Assembly (NCBI GenBank): GCA_023382655.1
Contig: JAHDWK010000015.1
Span: 62,001-126,000 of the forward strand
Length of the DNA stretch: 64,000 nucleotides
From: Anaerolineae bacterium
Lineage (GTDB): Bacteria > Chloroflexota > Anaerolineae > Promineifilales > Promineifilaceae
Reading direction: 5' to 3'
Of this stretch, positions 52,191-60,531 are shown one piece after another. The notes beneath the pieces are model-generated. The model saw only the letters and a program-made list of their open reading frames with translations. It was not told the origin of the DNA and did not search any database. Position numbers and translations under genes: made by a program. How positions within the stretch are numbered: the first letter of the stretch is position 1; the number at the start of each line of letters is the position of its first letter.

Positions 52191-52592
52191 TCACGAACGA
52201 TACACTACCGACATTGGTCGGTCGTACCAGAGCCACAATCCCACAACAGCACCGATGTAAATTTCTAGTAGCAGCAGCAGAAACAGCCGGGTCATCTGGT
52301 GAGAAAGCAGCATACTGATCAGGCCGGGCAAATTGAGTCCAGCCAGAGTGCCTGAGAGCGCGGCGGCGGCCGTACTTTGGAGTAAAAACCAGACAACCAG
52401 CACAAACACGGCCGTGAATGTGGGTACCGCCCAATCCAGAAAATCCAGCCGAAAGCGAACAGGGGCCATATGCGTCTGCTGCTCGATCTGGGCTATTACG
52501 CGGGCCGTAAAACCCTCCGGGAGTGGGGCCAGCGGTAGGGTGGTTAATACCTGGTCTAATAGTTGCTCCTGGGCAGAAACCATTTCATCCAT
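52191..52592 (-). CDS. putative anti-sigma factor, membrane protein
   Basis: The protein has 133 residues. The N-terminal 45 residues (EQLLDQVLTTLPLAPLPEGFTARVIAQIE) are cytoplasmic and amphipathic; two membrane segments follow (about 55-75 and 98-120). There is no HxxxCxxC zinc motif. The start overlaps the sigma-factor stop by 8 bp, an arrangement typical of an anti-sigma factor. Function is inferred from position and shape. Confidence 0.65.
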   Translation of the reverse strand: MDEMVSAQEQLLDQVLTTLPLAPLPEGFTARVIAQIEQQTHMAPVRFRLDFLDWAVPTFTAVFVLVVWFLLQSTAAAALSGTLAGLNLPGLISMLLSHQMTRLFLLLLLEIYIGAVVGLWLWYDRPMSVVYRS

Positions 52593-53148
52593 GGGTCAAT
52601 TCCTCATAAGGTTGCAGCACCTGGCGCAGCAGGCGGCGGGCACGGAAAATGCCGGTCTTCACCGATCCTAAGGGCAGGTTTGTAACTTCGGCAATCTCCT
52701 GATAGCTCAGGTCATGTATATGGCGCAGGGTAATGAGTAAGCGGTAACTGTCTGGCAGGTTGATCACGGCCGTTTGCACCTGCGCCATCAATTCGACCGT
52801 TACCAGACGCGTTTCCATTGTTTGTCGCTCATCGGGTAAGCCGGTGACTTCATCGGCATCCATTGCCGCCAACTCTTGTCTTAAGTGCGGCAGCCGGTTG
52901 TAACAGAGGTTGATGGTGATACGGTACAACCAGGTGGTGAACTGAGCTTCGGCTCGAAAACGGGGCAGCGCTCGCCAGGCGCGCACAAATGTTTCTTGCG
53001 CTATATCTTCTGCTTCCAGCCGATCATGCAGTGTGCGTAGAGCCAGATTAAAAACCAACTGACCATACTTCTCCACCAGCGTGGCAAAGGCGGCCGTGTC
53101 GCCTGCCTGGGCTTGCCGGATGATCCCCTGTTCGTCGTCTTGTTTCAC
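52585..53148 (-). CDS. ECF-family RNA polymerase sigma factor
   Basis: The protein has 187 residues. Region 2 is RTLHDRLEAEDIAQETFVRAWRALPRF and region 4 is LPDSYRLLITLRHIHDLSYQEIAEV with SVKTGIFRARRLL. It starts at GTG 53148. The promoter-like TGAAACTTTT/GGTCTAA pair lies just upstream and is mirrored for the divergent genes, which suggests autoregulation. It is followed by the putative anti-sigma gene. Confidence 0.93.
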   Translation of the reverse strand: MKQDDEQGIIRQAQAGDTAAFATLVEKYGQLVFNLALRTLHDRLEAEDIAQETFVRAWRALPRFRAEAQFTTWLYRITINLCYNRLPHLRQELAAMDADEVTGLPDERQTMETRLVTVELMAQVQTAVINLPDSYRLLITLRHIHDLSYQEIAEVTNLPLGSVKTGIFRARRLLRQVLQPYEELTHG

Positions 53149-53164
53149 GATTCACCTTACAAGG

Positions 53165-53193
53165 TTAGACCAGATTTGCGACCAAAAGTTTCA
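53165..53193 (-). promoter_or_regulatory. predicted ECF-type promoter for the sigma factor gene
   Basis: On the minus strand TGAAACTTTT (53193-53184) is followed by GGTCTAA (53171-53165). Spacing from motif start to motif start is 22 bp, the same as in the divergent copy. It resembles the sigma-E type AAC...TCTAA layout. Confidence 0.75.
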
Positions 53194-53206
53194 GTGATAT
53201 TAAATT

Positions 53207-53235
53207 TGAAACTTTTACTGTGTGATACGGTCTAA
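53207..53235 (+). promoter_or_regulatory. predicted ECF-type promoter for small membrane protein genes
   Basis: TGAAACTTTT (53207-53216) and GGTCTAA (53229-53235) are identical in sequence and spacing to the minus-strand promoter, with the two -35 elements back to back. The -10 is 31 bp before the next ATG. Confidence 0.75.
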
Positions 53236-53266
53236 TCTGATAAATAACGCACAAAAGGAGAAAGCG

Positions 53267-53431
53267 ATGGGTGATTTGATTATAGGACTGACTATGCTGA
53301 TTCCGTTGGCTGTAGTTGTTGTTTTTGTGGTGGTGATGCGGGCAATTGCGCGCAAAGAAAGGCAGATTTTACAGATATACGGCCGTCAGGCCGGGCAAAA
53401 TCAGGCATTACAGGAGATAGATCATGAATGA
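53267..53431 (+). CDS. small single-pass membrane protein
   Basis: The protein has 54 residues. A hydrophobic helix covers 4-26 and the rest is basic and Gln-rich. AAAGGAG lies seven bases before ATG 53267. It overlaps the next gene by 8 bp, so it is translationally coupled. It is a probable member of the ECF regulon. Confidence 0.75.
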   Translation: MGDLIIGLTMLIPLAVVVVFVVVMRAIARKERQILQIYGRQAGQNQALQEIDHE

Positions 53432-53831
53432 TGCGATTGAAGCTTTGGGGATTTCGACGGGTGTAGCTATTGTCTTTGGGATTCCGTTTGCGTTTTTCGC
53501 CTTTGTGCGCTACCTGCGTTACAAGGAGACCATTGCGTTAGCAGAACGGGGTTTGTTGCGTCCAGAACGAATGCGTAACGGCCGTGACACCCTGCGTTGG
53601 GGTATCGTCATTACCATGTTGGGTATCGGGTTGATGTGCGGTTCCTTGACCATCGGTTTTTATGAACGCGCCCCGCTGGGCATTGGCCCCTGGATGATGC
53701 TGGGCATCTTGCCCTTCTTTTTTGGTGTAGCGTTACTCATTATTTACTATGTGAGCAAACATGAAGATCGTGAAGAAAGCGCGGCTGAAGAGCCAGACCC
53801 CATCCCCCTGCACAAATCCAGCAATATGTAA
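53424..53831 (+). CDS. membrane protein, DUF6249-like
   Basis: The protein has 135 residues with three hydrophobic segments (about 10-30, 58-80, 90-112) and the motif FVRYLRYKETIALAERGLL, which resembles DUF6249. The acidic C-terminus is cytoplasmic by inference. It is coupled to the small upstream gene and ECF promoter. It may be a cell-envelope stress target. Confidence 0.75.
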   Translation: MNDAIEALGISTGVAIVFGIPFAFFAFVRYLRYKETIALAERGLLRPERMRNGRDTLRWGIVITMLGIGLMCGSLTIGFYERAPLGIGPWMMLGILPFFFGVALLIIYYVSKHEDREESAAEEPDPIPLHKSSNM

Positions 53832-53844
53832 TGACTTCGTGGAG

Positions 53845-54726
53845 TCAGCCGGTAACTTTTCGCTCACTTGTCTGGTTGTTTTGGGAGTGATGAAGCAGGG
53901 CAGCCAGCACGGTCGTCAACGCCGGTACCTCCTCTTGCTCCTTAAAATCGGCCAGCCGGGTGTAAATCTCGGCCGCTGCCAGGTGAAAACCATCTGGCAG
54001 CCCGGCGGCGGCAAAGGTGGCGGCGATCTCTTCCATTTCCCCGGCAAAGCGCCATGCTTTGGCCGTCACGCGGCGCACCCGGTTTTCCGTTTGCGCTGGG
54101 AAGGTCGGGTCATCTCGCTGCCACTGCTGCATCAATTCGCTTCTGACGGCCAGCGACTCGGCCGTCCCCAAAATAGCCGCCAGCAAGGCGCTCGTCCCTT
54201 TGCTATAGGCGGCATAACACATCTTCAGCGCCGACGCTTTGCCAATCTCTTCACCAATAATCTGGGTCTCCAGCGGGCCATTGGCAAAACAACCCGCCAC
54301 CCGTTCCGCTTCAGGGCCGGAAAGGTAGAGCCAGGTGCTATTCGGCTGCCAGGCCGGCCCGCCGATGATGCCGCCATCCACAAAAGACACACCGCCGGCG
54401 ACCAGCATCTCGCCGATGCGCCTGGTGCGTTGGGGGGCGATGGCGTTGGCGTCTAGGAAGAGGCCGGTAAACCGGTGGGCCAATACCTGCTGGGCCACCT
54501 CTTCAGCGGCGTGGGGCGGGCACACGCTGATCAGAATGGTGCAGGTGTGGCACAAAGCGGCCAACGATTGCCCGTCTACCAGATAATGTTGTTCGGCGCG
54601 GGCCTGGGTGTGTGGGCTGCGCCCGGCGCTGGCCCAATAGACCGTATGGCCGCTGTTTTGGGCGGCGGCGGCCACGGAAATGCCCATCGCGCCCGGATGT
54701 AGAATGCCTATTTTTTCGATGGTCAT
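53845..54726 (-). CDS. 6-phosphogluconate-dehydrogenase-like oxidoreductase (DUF1932)
   Basis: The protein has 293 residues. The Rossmann motif IGILHPGAMGISVAAAAQNSG at the start binds NAD(P); the C-terminal helical domain (CYAAYSKGTSALLAAILGTAE) belongs to the DUF1932 type. It is related to beta-hydroxyacid dehydrogenases, but the substrate is unknown. GGAGAACAGATA precedes the ATG. It converges with the DUF6249-like gene, with 13 bp between stops. Confidence 0.85.
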   Translation of the reverse strand: MTIEKIGILHPGAMGISVAAAAQNSGHTVYWASAGRSPHTQARAEQHYLVDGQSLAALCHTCTILISVCPPHAAEEVAQQVLAHRFTGLFLDANAIAPQRTRRIGEMLVAGGVSFVDGGIIGGPAWQPNSTWLYLSGPEAERVAGCFANGPLETQIIGEEIGKASALKMCYAAYSKGTSALLAAILGTAESLAVRSELMQQWQRDDPTFPAQTENRVRRVTAKAWRFAGEMEEIAATFAAAGLPDGFHLAAAEIYTRLADFKEQEEVPALTTVLAALLHHSQNNQTSERKVTG

Positions 54727-54745
54727 TATCTGTTCTCCGTAAAGT

Positions 54746-54801
54746 GGTTTGTAGTCGGCACTTCAGTGCCGTCGGCAGACGATAAATCGCCTACTACAAA
54801 C
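54746..54801. repeat. 57-bp-type palindromic element, copy 2 (inverted)
   Basis: Ends GGTTTGTAGTC and ACTACAAAC. Internal GGCACTTCAGTGCC and GATAAATCGCC match the reverse complement of the element at 26668-26724. Confidence 0.8.
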
Positions 54802-54885
54802 GTGCAAACGATTTCCTGACGAGATTACCCATTTACTGTATAGTATCCGGCGACAACGGTTTTGCTGCCAGTTCGGGCGGCGTAC

Positions 54886-54920
54886 CGGCCACTGATTACC
54901 GACCACCGATTACCGAAGAC
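54886..54920. repeat. heptamer array before acetyltransferase gene (CGATTAC type)
   Basis: Words CGGCCAC, TGATTAC, CGACCAC, CGATTAC, CGAAGAC lie in register and are followed by the GAGGAG Shine-Dalgarno. It is close to the words at 17548-17589. Confidence 0.85.
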
Positions 54921-54929
54921 GAGGAGAGT

Positions 54930-56171
54930 ATGCGCGAGACACGGCCGTTAACCAACCACGAATTAGAGGATTACATTACCATCCAACTGAACGCTTACCC
55001 CGGTGTGCGCATGACGCGGGAGCAGTTGCGCGAACGGACGGCGCGGACGCAGGCCGACCCCATCATTAGCCTGGTGGGGCTGTTTGACGAGGGGCAACTA
55101 TTGGGCGTGATGCGCCTGTTTGATTTCACCATGCAACTGCATGGCGCGTCCCTGTTGGTAGGTGGCGTGGGCGGCGTGGCCGTGGCCCTGGATCACAAAA
55201 AGGAGAAGGTGGCGTATGATATGGTGCAGTTTTTCCTGCGCCATTACCGGGAGCAGGGGGTCAGCCTGACGGCGCTCTACCCGTTTCGGGCTGATTTTTA
55301 TAAACAGATGGGGTTTGGCTACGGCCGTAAACTAAACCAATACCGCTTCCATCCCCACCAACTGCCCAAGCGTGGCTCAAAAGCCAACGTTAGCCTGCTT
55401 TCTGGCCGTGACCGTTATGCCTTTAACGCCTGCTACCAGCGGGTGATGGCGCGCACCAACGGCATGATGGAAAACTCCCCTTCCCATCTGGATGCCATTT
55501 TTAGCAGCGACACGTTGCATACGGCCGGCTGTTGGGCAGGAGATGAGTTACGCGGCTACGTACAGTTCCATTTTGAGCCGGGCCAGCACCGCAACCTGCT
55601 CAGTAACCAACTGGTGGTGCGGGCGCTGGTGTATGAGGAGACGGCCGTACTGCATGACCTGCTCGCCTTCCTCCGTTCCCAGGCCGACCAGATTGAAAGC
55701 ATCGTCCTTAACACCCACGACGACGATTTCCACCTGCTGCTCACCGACCCGCGTAATACGGGCGATCTTATCTTCCCCACTGTCTACCAGGAATCGAACA
55801 TCCAGGGCACGGGCATTATGTACCGCCTGATTGATGTGCCCCGCTTTTTTGCCCTGCTGCCTGATCACTCCTTTGGTGGGCAAACATGCCGCCTGAAAGT
55901 AAAAATGGCCGACAGCTTCCTGCCGGAAAATGGAGGTGAATGGGTGCTGGATGTGGTAGACGGCCGTGTCCAACTGTTGCCCGGCGGCGCCCCTCACGAT
56001 GCCACCCTGGCGCTGGATGTGGCCGAATTTTCCTCGCTGGTAACTGGGGCAGTGGAATTCAAATCAATGCTGGGCTACGGCCTGGTAGAGCTGTCCGATA
56101 CCGGCTACACAGAAACCATCCACCGCCTTTTTTACACGGATAATAAACCAATTTGCCTGACAGGATTTTAA
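54930..56171 (+). CDS. Eis-like GNAT acetyltransferase with SCP2-type C-terminus
   Basis: The protein has 413 residues. A first GNAT domain (1-150) has the acetyl-CoA loop VGGVGGVAVALDHKKEKVAYDM, followed by FYKQMGFGYG; a second GNAT-like region follows (180-290) and the last 110 residues (LEVAEFSSLVTGAVEF-like) are an SCP2-type sterol carrier fold. Eis proteins acetylate amines such as aminoglycosides or other substrates; this one's substrate is unknown. GAGGAG lies four bases before the ATG. Confidence 0.88.
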   Translation: MRETRPLTNHELEDYITIQLNAYPGVRMTREQLRERTARTQADPIISLVGLFDEGQLLGVMRLFDFTMQLHGASLLVGGVGGVAVALDHKKEKVAYDMVQFFLRHYREQGVSLTALYPFRADFYKQMGFGYGRKLNQYRFHPHQLPKRGSKANVSLLSGRDRYAFNACYQRVMARTNGMMENSPSHLDAIFSSDTLHTAGCWAGDELRGYVQFHFEPGQHRNLLSNQLVVRALVYEETAVLHDLLAFLRSQADQIESIVLNTHDDDFHLLLTDPRNTGDLIFPTVYQESNIQGTGIMYRLIDVPRFFALLPDHSFGGQTCRLKVKMADSFLPENGGEWVLDVVDGRVQLLPGGAPHDATLALDVAEFSSLVTGAVEFKSMLGYGLVELSDTGYTETIHRLFYTDNKPICLTGF

Positions 56172-56174
56172 CCC

Positions 56175-56930
56175 ATGACCTCCTCCCCGCAGCGTAACCC
56201 CAATCCCCCTATCACTGGCTGGCGGCGTTCATTGGTAATGGGGCTGCAAAAGCTGGTCTATTGGCTGGCGCGGTATTGGTATTTCCTGTTTATGGCCGCA
56301 GCAAGTATTTTTCTGCTGCTGGGGTTTCTGGCGCCGGCATTGCTGGCGGAGGGATATGAGGCGGCGGGCACGGCCGTGTACCGCTTCCTGGCCCCGCACA
56401 ACCACCAGTTACCGGAACGTTCCTACTTCCTCTTCGGCGAATCAGGTTTTATTCGCACTTATTCACTGGAACAGGTCATTGCTTTTGGCGCAGACCCACA
56501 ACAGGCACAGGCATTTACCGGCAATGCCCACATGGGCTACAAAACAGCCCTGAACCACCGGATGGTCGCCATTTTTATGGGCATGGTCATCGGGGGACTG
56601 GTGTGGGGGTGGCGACGGGGACGGCCGTCGCTGAGCCTGTTTGTCTTTATCCTTTTCACCTTGCCGCTGCTGCTAGATGGATTCAGTCACATAATTAGCG
56701 AACAAGGCAGCGGTTTCCGGGAGAGTAACGATTGGTTGGTGGTGTTGACAGGGGGGATGGGTACGGCCGTGTTCTACACCGGCACTACAGCAGGCACTTT
56801 GAACTGGTGGCTGCGCACCCTCACCGGTTTGCTTTTTGGCCTGGGGCTGGTCTGGTTTTCTTTTCCGCGCTTTGCCAGTTATTTTGGGGGCGTGAAAAAG
56901 CAGTTGGAGAAAAAGAGGTTGAGAGATTGA
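56175..56930 (+). CDS. membrane protein, DUF2085-like
   Basis: The protein has 251 residues with about five hydrophobic segments. LPERSYFLFGESGFIRTYSLE, HRMVAIFMGMVIGGL and LPLLLDGFSHII match DUF2085, but the two CXXC-type cysteines typical of that family are absent. It follows the acetyltransferase gene by 3 bp and is probably cotranscribed. The last residues (RLRD) and TGA are in an octamer array. Confidence 0.6.
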   Translation: MTSSPQRNPNPPITGWRRSLVMGLQKLVYWLARYWYFLFMAAASIFLLLGFLAPALLAEGYEAAGTAVYRFLAPHNHQLPERSYFLFGESGFIRTYSLEQVIAFGADPQQAQAFTGNAHMGYKTALNHRMVAIFMGMVIGGLVWGWRRGRPSLSLFVFILFTLPLLLDGFSHIISEQGSGFRESNDWLVVLTGGMGTAVFYTGTTAGTLNWWLRTLTGLLFGLGLVWFSFPRFASYFGGVKKQLEKKRLRD

Positions 56931-56963
56931 GAGATTGGGAGACTACCCAATCTCCTAATCTCC
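56919..56963. repeat. octamer array with dyad symmetry (AGAGATTG type)
   Basis: AGAGATTGAGAGATTGGGAG is mirrored by CCCAATCTCCTAATCTCC. It contains the stop codon of the membrane protein gene and ends just short of the stop of the convergent CpaE-like gene. Confidence 0.88.
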
Positions 56964-56966
56964 ATG

Positions 56967-58103
56967 TCAATACAACAACGACACCAGTTTCCGCAGCCCT
57001 TGTTGTTTCAGCCATAATTTGGTATCGGAGGGGTCGCCTGTGAAGGGGATGCGGGCTGCGGGCACACGAGATAGCGTAAATTCCCGCACTGGGCCGGCCA
57101 GCTCATTGATCACCGGCAAGATACAGCGCGAATCCAACCCCAACCTGTCGGCCGATTCCAGAAATGTGTTCACATGCTGGTTGGCAACCTGTTGGCCGGA
57201 GGTGATGGCCAGAATTAGTTTGGAATGGGCCAGGACATCTACCACACATTGGTTGATATGGCTGCCAACGTCAACTAGCACATTGTGGCCGGCAGCGGTG
57301 AGAATATCGGTGACGCGCTTAAAGGCGGCGCTGTTAGGGCTGGTATTGGGGTCCATCAGCCGCCCTGGAGCGGGGATGACAAAAATGTTATCGCTGTGAC
57401 GCAAAGTGAATTCATCAATCATGCTGAGCGTGATGTACTCTGGCGCCACTTTCAGCAATTCGACAATATCATGCCGGGGCGTGAGGCGCAGCATGGGGGC
57501 CACACCGCCTAATGGCAGATCATAATCAATGATGACGCTGGATTGCCCCGCCTGTAGGGCAATGGCCTCGGCTAACTGGATGGTCAGGGTAGTGACGCCG
57601 ACGCCGCCTTTGGGACTGAAGAGGGAGATGACATGACCGGTGGGTACGGTTTCGGGCACGGCCGTACCCTCCTCTTCCTCCTCCTCATACACACCCTGTT
57701 GGCGCTCCAGTACGGCCGTGATCTGCCGCACCAACTCCTCGGCGCGGAAGGGCTTGGTTATATATTCTGCCGCCCCCACATCAAAGGCCCGCAAACGATA
57801 ATCATACGCCTCGCTGGCGGTGACAAATATAACGGGAATATCGGCCGTTTCGGGATTATTTTTAATGTGGGTACACACCTCAAAACCATCCATCCCCGGC
57901 ATCATCACGTCCAGCAGCACCAGATCGGGCCGGTGCAGGACAATGGCTTTTAGCCCCTCCACGCCATCTTTTGCCAGGCTCACCTCATACCCGTTTTGTT
58001 TTAACTGGTACTCAATGAGATACCGCATGGGGAACTCATCTTCAATTATGAGAATTTTCCGTACTTCCTGGTGCATGGTTTCTATTTCGTCCGTTACCAT
58101 CAT
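56967..58103 (-). CDS. receiver-ParA fusion (CpaE/TadZ-like)
   Basis: The protein has about 378 residues. A receiver domain (8-125) has Asp in LVLLDVMMPG, and a MinD/ParA-type ATPase follows from 158 with the deviant Walker A FSPKGGVGVTTLT. This order is that of the Tad/Flp pilus localisation protein CpaE/TadZ. It may position pilus machinery for the pilin encoded at 28.5 kb. ATG 58103 or 58100 is chosen, with AGGT upstream; 58130 is possible. Confidence 0.85.
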   Translation of the reverse strand: MMVTDEIETMHQEVRKILIIEDEFPMRYLIEYQLKQNGYEVSLAKDGVEGLKAIVLHRPDLVLLDVMMPGMDGFEVCTHIKNNPETADIPVIFVTASEAYDYRLRAFDVGAAEYITKPFRAEELVRQITAVLERQQGVYEEEEEEGTAVPETVPTGHVISLFSPKGGVGVTTLTIQLAEAIALQAGQSSVIIDYDLPLGGVAPMLRLTPRHDIVELLKVAPEYITLSMIDEFTLRHSDNIFVIPAPGRLMDPNTSPNSAAFKRVTDILTAAGHNVLVDVGSHINQCVVDVLAHSKLILAITSGQQVANQHVNTFLESADRLGLDSRCILPVINELAGPVREFTLSRVPAARIPFTGDPSDTKLWLKQQGLRKLVSLLY

Positions 58104-58316
58104 ATTATACCTGCCGTTGAAAGGGAACATAGTGGGCGCAAATTAAGACGTTTCTGACAGATTCCCCCGTTCGCCGCCAACGGCCGTGAATGGCCCGTGA
58201 ACTTTTTCCTCTGTCAGTATCCCTGTAAGCCCTGGTGTAATACGCTAACCGTATGGTAGCCAACGGAGGCGGATGGCTGAGGTAAAAACAGCCACCTAAC
58301 ATGAAGGAGAACGGCC

Positions 58317-58706
58317 GTGACATCAATTGTACTCGTGGTAGATGATGAAGATATGACCCGCAAGCTGTTGCGCCTGATGTTAGAGCGAGACGGTTTTACA
58401 ATTTTGGAAGCGGAGGATGGGCAGCAGGCGCTAGAAGTAATTGCGGAGAGCAAACCAGACATCGTGATACTGGATGTTATGATGCCTAACATGGATGGCT
58501 TCACGACGTGCCAGGAATTACGCAGTCAACCAGAAACGGCCACCCTGCCCATCATTCTCCTTAGCGCCCGCAGCCAGACCGAAGCAGTACAGGCCGGTTT
58601 AGAATCCGGTGCCGACCGCTATATGACCAAACCCATCTCTAAACCAGAATTAGTGCAGACGATTACCGAACTATTGTCCGGTGTACCGGTGGTTGAGAAT
58701 CCGTAA
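58317..58706 (+). CDS. single-domain response regulator (CheY-like)
   Basis: The protein has 129 residues, one receiver domain: VLVVDDEDMTR, Asp in IVILDVMMPNMDG, LLSARSQTE and YMTKPIS. It starts at GTG 58317 with AAGGAGA six bases upstream. No output domain is present. It is divergent from the CpaE-like gene, so the two may be functionally linked. The stop is in a heptamer array. Confidence 0.92.
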   Translation: MTSIVLVVDDEDMTRKLLRLMLERDGFTILEAEDGQQALEVIAESKPDIVILDVMMPNMDGFTTCQELRSQPETATLPIILLSARSQTEAVQAGLESGADRYMTKPISKPELVQTITELLSGVPVVENP

Positions 58707-58765
58707 TCCATAATCGGTAATCCGTAATCGGATGACGGATTACGGGTCACGGCTCACGGGCAACG
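58703..58765. repeat. heptamer array in perfect register (GTAATCC type)
   Basis: Nine words follow: GTAATCC, ATAATCG, GTAATCC, GTAATCG, GATGACG, GATTACG, GGTCACG, GCTCACG, GGCAACG. It supplies the stop codon of the upstream receiver gene and of argH. Confidence 0.93.
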
Positions 58766-60150
58766 GCTAATCGCGCTGCCGCTAACTGACTTGCCAAAGC
58801 CTCTACTGACGTGCCCCCTGTGACGTTCCGGTTGGATAGTGACGCTGCGATGTGAAACACGGCCGTGACATCCTCCCCAAATACCCCACTTACTGTCTGC
58901 AACTCCGCCACCGCTAATTCCGTCAAATTGACCCCTTTCTGTTCGGCCACCTGCACCACCCGCCCCACCAGATGATGCGCCTGTCGGAAGGGGACGCCCC
59001 GTTTCACCAGATAATCGGCCAAATCTGTAGCCAGCAGCCCCGGTTCCAACTGCGCCGCCATCCGCTCCGGGCGCAACGTCAGGGTGCGAATCAGTCCGGC
59101 CATGATCGGCAGGGTCAGCCGCAGCGTATCAAAAGCGTCAAACACCGGCTCTTTGTCTTCTTGCAAATCTTTGTCGTAGCTGGAGGGCAGCCCTTTGAGG
59201 GTGGTCAGCAGCCCGGTGAGATGGCCCACCAGACGCCCGGCCTTGCCGCGTGTCAGTTCCAGCGTGTCCGGGTTTTTCTTTTGCGGCATCAGGCTGCTGC
59301 CGGTGCTGTAACCATCATCCAGCCGCACAAAGCCAAACTCGGCGCTGCTAAACAAGACCAACTGCTCTGCTAACCGGCTCAGATGCAGGCCAATCATGGC
59401 GGCGGCATACAAAAAATCGGCGGCAAAATCCCGGTCAGAGACGGCGTCCAGACTGTTCTGGCTAACGGCCACCTCGTTTGTACTCAGTGCAGCGGTAAAC
59501 CCCAACTCCCGCGCCAGCCATTCCCGGTCCACCGGGTAGGCCGTGCCCGCCAATGCCCCCGAACCGAGAGGCAGCACGGCCGTGCGCTCTCTTACCTGCG
59601 CCAACCGCTCCCGATCTCGCACCAACGGCCAAAAGTGAGACAAAATCCAATGTCCCCACGTCACTGGCTGCGCGTGCTGTAAATGGGTATAGCCGGGCAT
59701 CGGCAGGTTCAAATTGGCGGCTGCGCTTTCGGTAAGTGCGTTTTGCAAATCGGTCAGGCTGTCTTGCAGGTGGTCAATGGCCCCCATCACCCACAGGCGG
59801 AAATCAGTCGCCACCTGGTCATTGCGGCTGCGCCCCGTGTGCAGTTTGCCACCCACTTCCCCCATCATTTCGGTCAGGCGACGTTCAACGGCCGTGTGAA
59901 TATCCTCATCACCTTCATCAAAAACAAACGTCCCGTTTTCAAACTCCACCTGCACCTGCGCCAGCCCGGCCACAATCGTCTCCGCTTCGGCCGCCGTCAG
60001 CACCTCTGTCCCTACCAGCGCCCGCGCCCAGGCCATGCTGCCGCGTATATCTTCGGCAACCAGCCGCCGGTCAAAGGGCAGGCTGGCATTAAACTCATGC
60101 ACCAACACATCCGTCTCTCTGGCGAATCGTCCACCCCACAATTTGCTCAT
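58747..60150 (-). CDS. argH: argininosuccinate lyase
   Basis: The protein has 467 residues, full length. It carries the family signature GSSLMPQKKNPD, N-terminal KLWGGRFARETD and GYTHLQHAQP with the catalytic His. It splits argininosuccinate to arginine and fumarate. ATG 60150 is preferred because AGAAGG lies six bases upstream; the adjacent ATG 60153 is only three bases from it. The C-terminus AREP is encoded in the heptamer array. Confidence 0.95.
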   Translation of the reverse strand: MSKLWGGRFARETDVLVHEFNASLPFDRRLVAEDIRGSMAWARALVGTEVLTAAEAETIVAGLAQVQVEFENGTFVFDEGDEDIHTAVERRLTEMMGEVGGKLHTGRSRNDQVATDFRLWVMGAIDHLQDSLTDLQNALTESAAANLNLPMPGYTHLQHAQPVTWGHWILSHFWPLVRDRERLAQVRERTAVLPLGSGALAGTAYPVDREWLARELGFTAALSTNEVAVSQNSLDAVSDRDFAADFLYAAAMIGLHLSRLAEQLVLFSSAEFGFVRLDDGYSTGSSLMPQKKNPDTLELTRGKAGRLVGHLTGLLTTLKGLPSSYDKDLQEDKEPVFDAFDTLRLTLPIMAGLIRTLTLRPERMAAQLEPGLLATDLADYLVKRGVPFRQAHHLVGRVVQVAEQKGVNLTELAVAELQTVSGVFGEDVTAVFHIAASLSNRNVTGGTSVEALASQLAAARLAVAREP

Positions 60151-60250
60151 CATGCACCTTCTGTCAATTCAATGCGGAGACGCAGAGATAAAACCTTCGC
60201 GCCCCTTCGTGTCTTTCACGAAGTCCTTCGCATTCTTCGCGGCCAAACCC

Positions 60251-60460
60251 TCACCCACCCCGCAAAAACAAACTCCACAAACCAAACCCCAGCAAAAACA
60301 GGGCAAAGCAAAGATAAAAAATAGTTGTTTTCCGGTCGCCCAGGCGAGCGCGAGTACGTTGCATCCGGCGGCTGCGCTCCCAATAAAACGGCGGTTTTAC
60401 CGTAATACCAAACAACTCATATAGTCCCCAGGCGACGATGGCTATATCTAGCAAATTCAC
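60251..60460 (-). CDS. small membrane protein
   Basis: The protein has 69 residues with two hydrophobic segments (3-20 and 46-66) separated by a very basic loop. It was not recognised. AAGGCAG precedes the ATG. It lies between argJ and argH on the same strand and may be transcribed with them. The frame could be spurious, but its basic/hydrophobic pattern is protein-like. Confidence 0.5.
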   Translation of the reverse strand: MNLLDIAIVAWGLYELFGITVKPPFYWERSRRMQRTRARLGDRKTTIFYLCFALFLLGFGLWSLFLRGG

Positions 60461-60482
60461 TGCCTTACCTTGCTCTCTAATC

Positions 60483-60531
60483 GTGATGCGTGACGCGTGA
60501 TGGGGTCACGCATCACGCGTCACGCATCACG
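60483..60531. repeat. heptamer array with dyad symmetry (GTGATGC type)
   Basis: GTGATGC, GTGACGC, GTGATGG are mirrored by CATCACGC, GTCACGC, ATCACG. Same words as at 22543-22598. The argJ stop lies at the right end. Confidence 0.9.

Noticed and set aside
58098..58110. TATAAT next to the CpaE-like start as a promoter
   Set aside because: No -35 at proper distance is visible and the start of transcription would fall inside the gene; a chance match is more likely.
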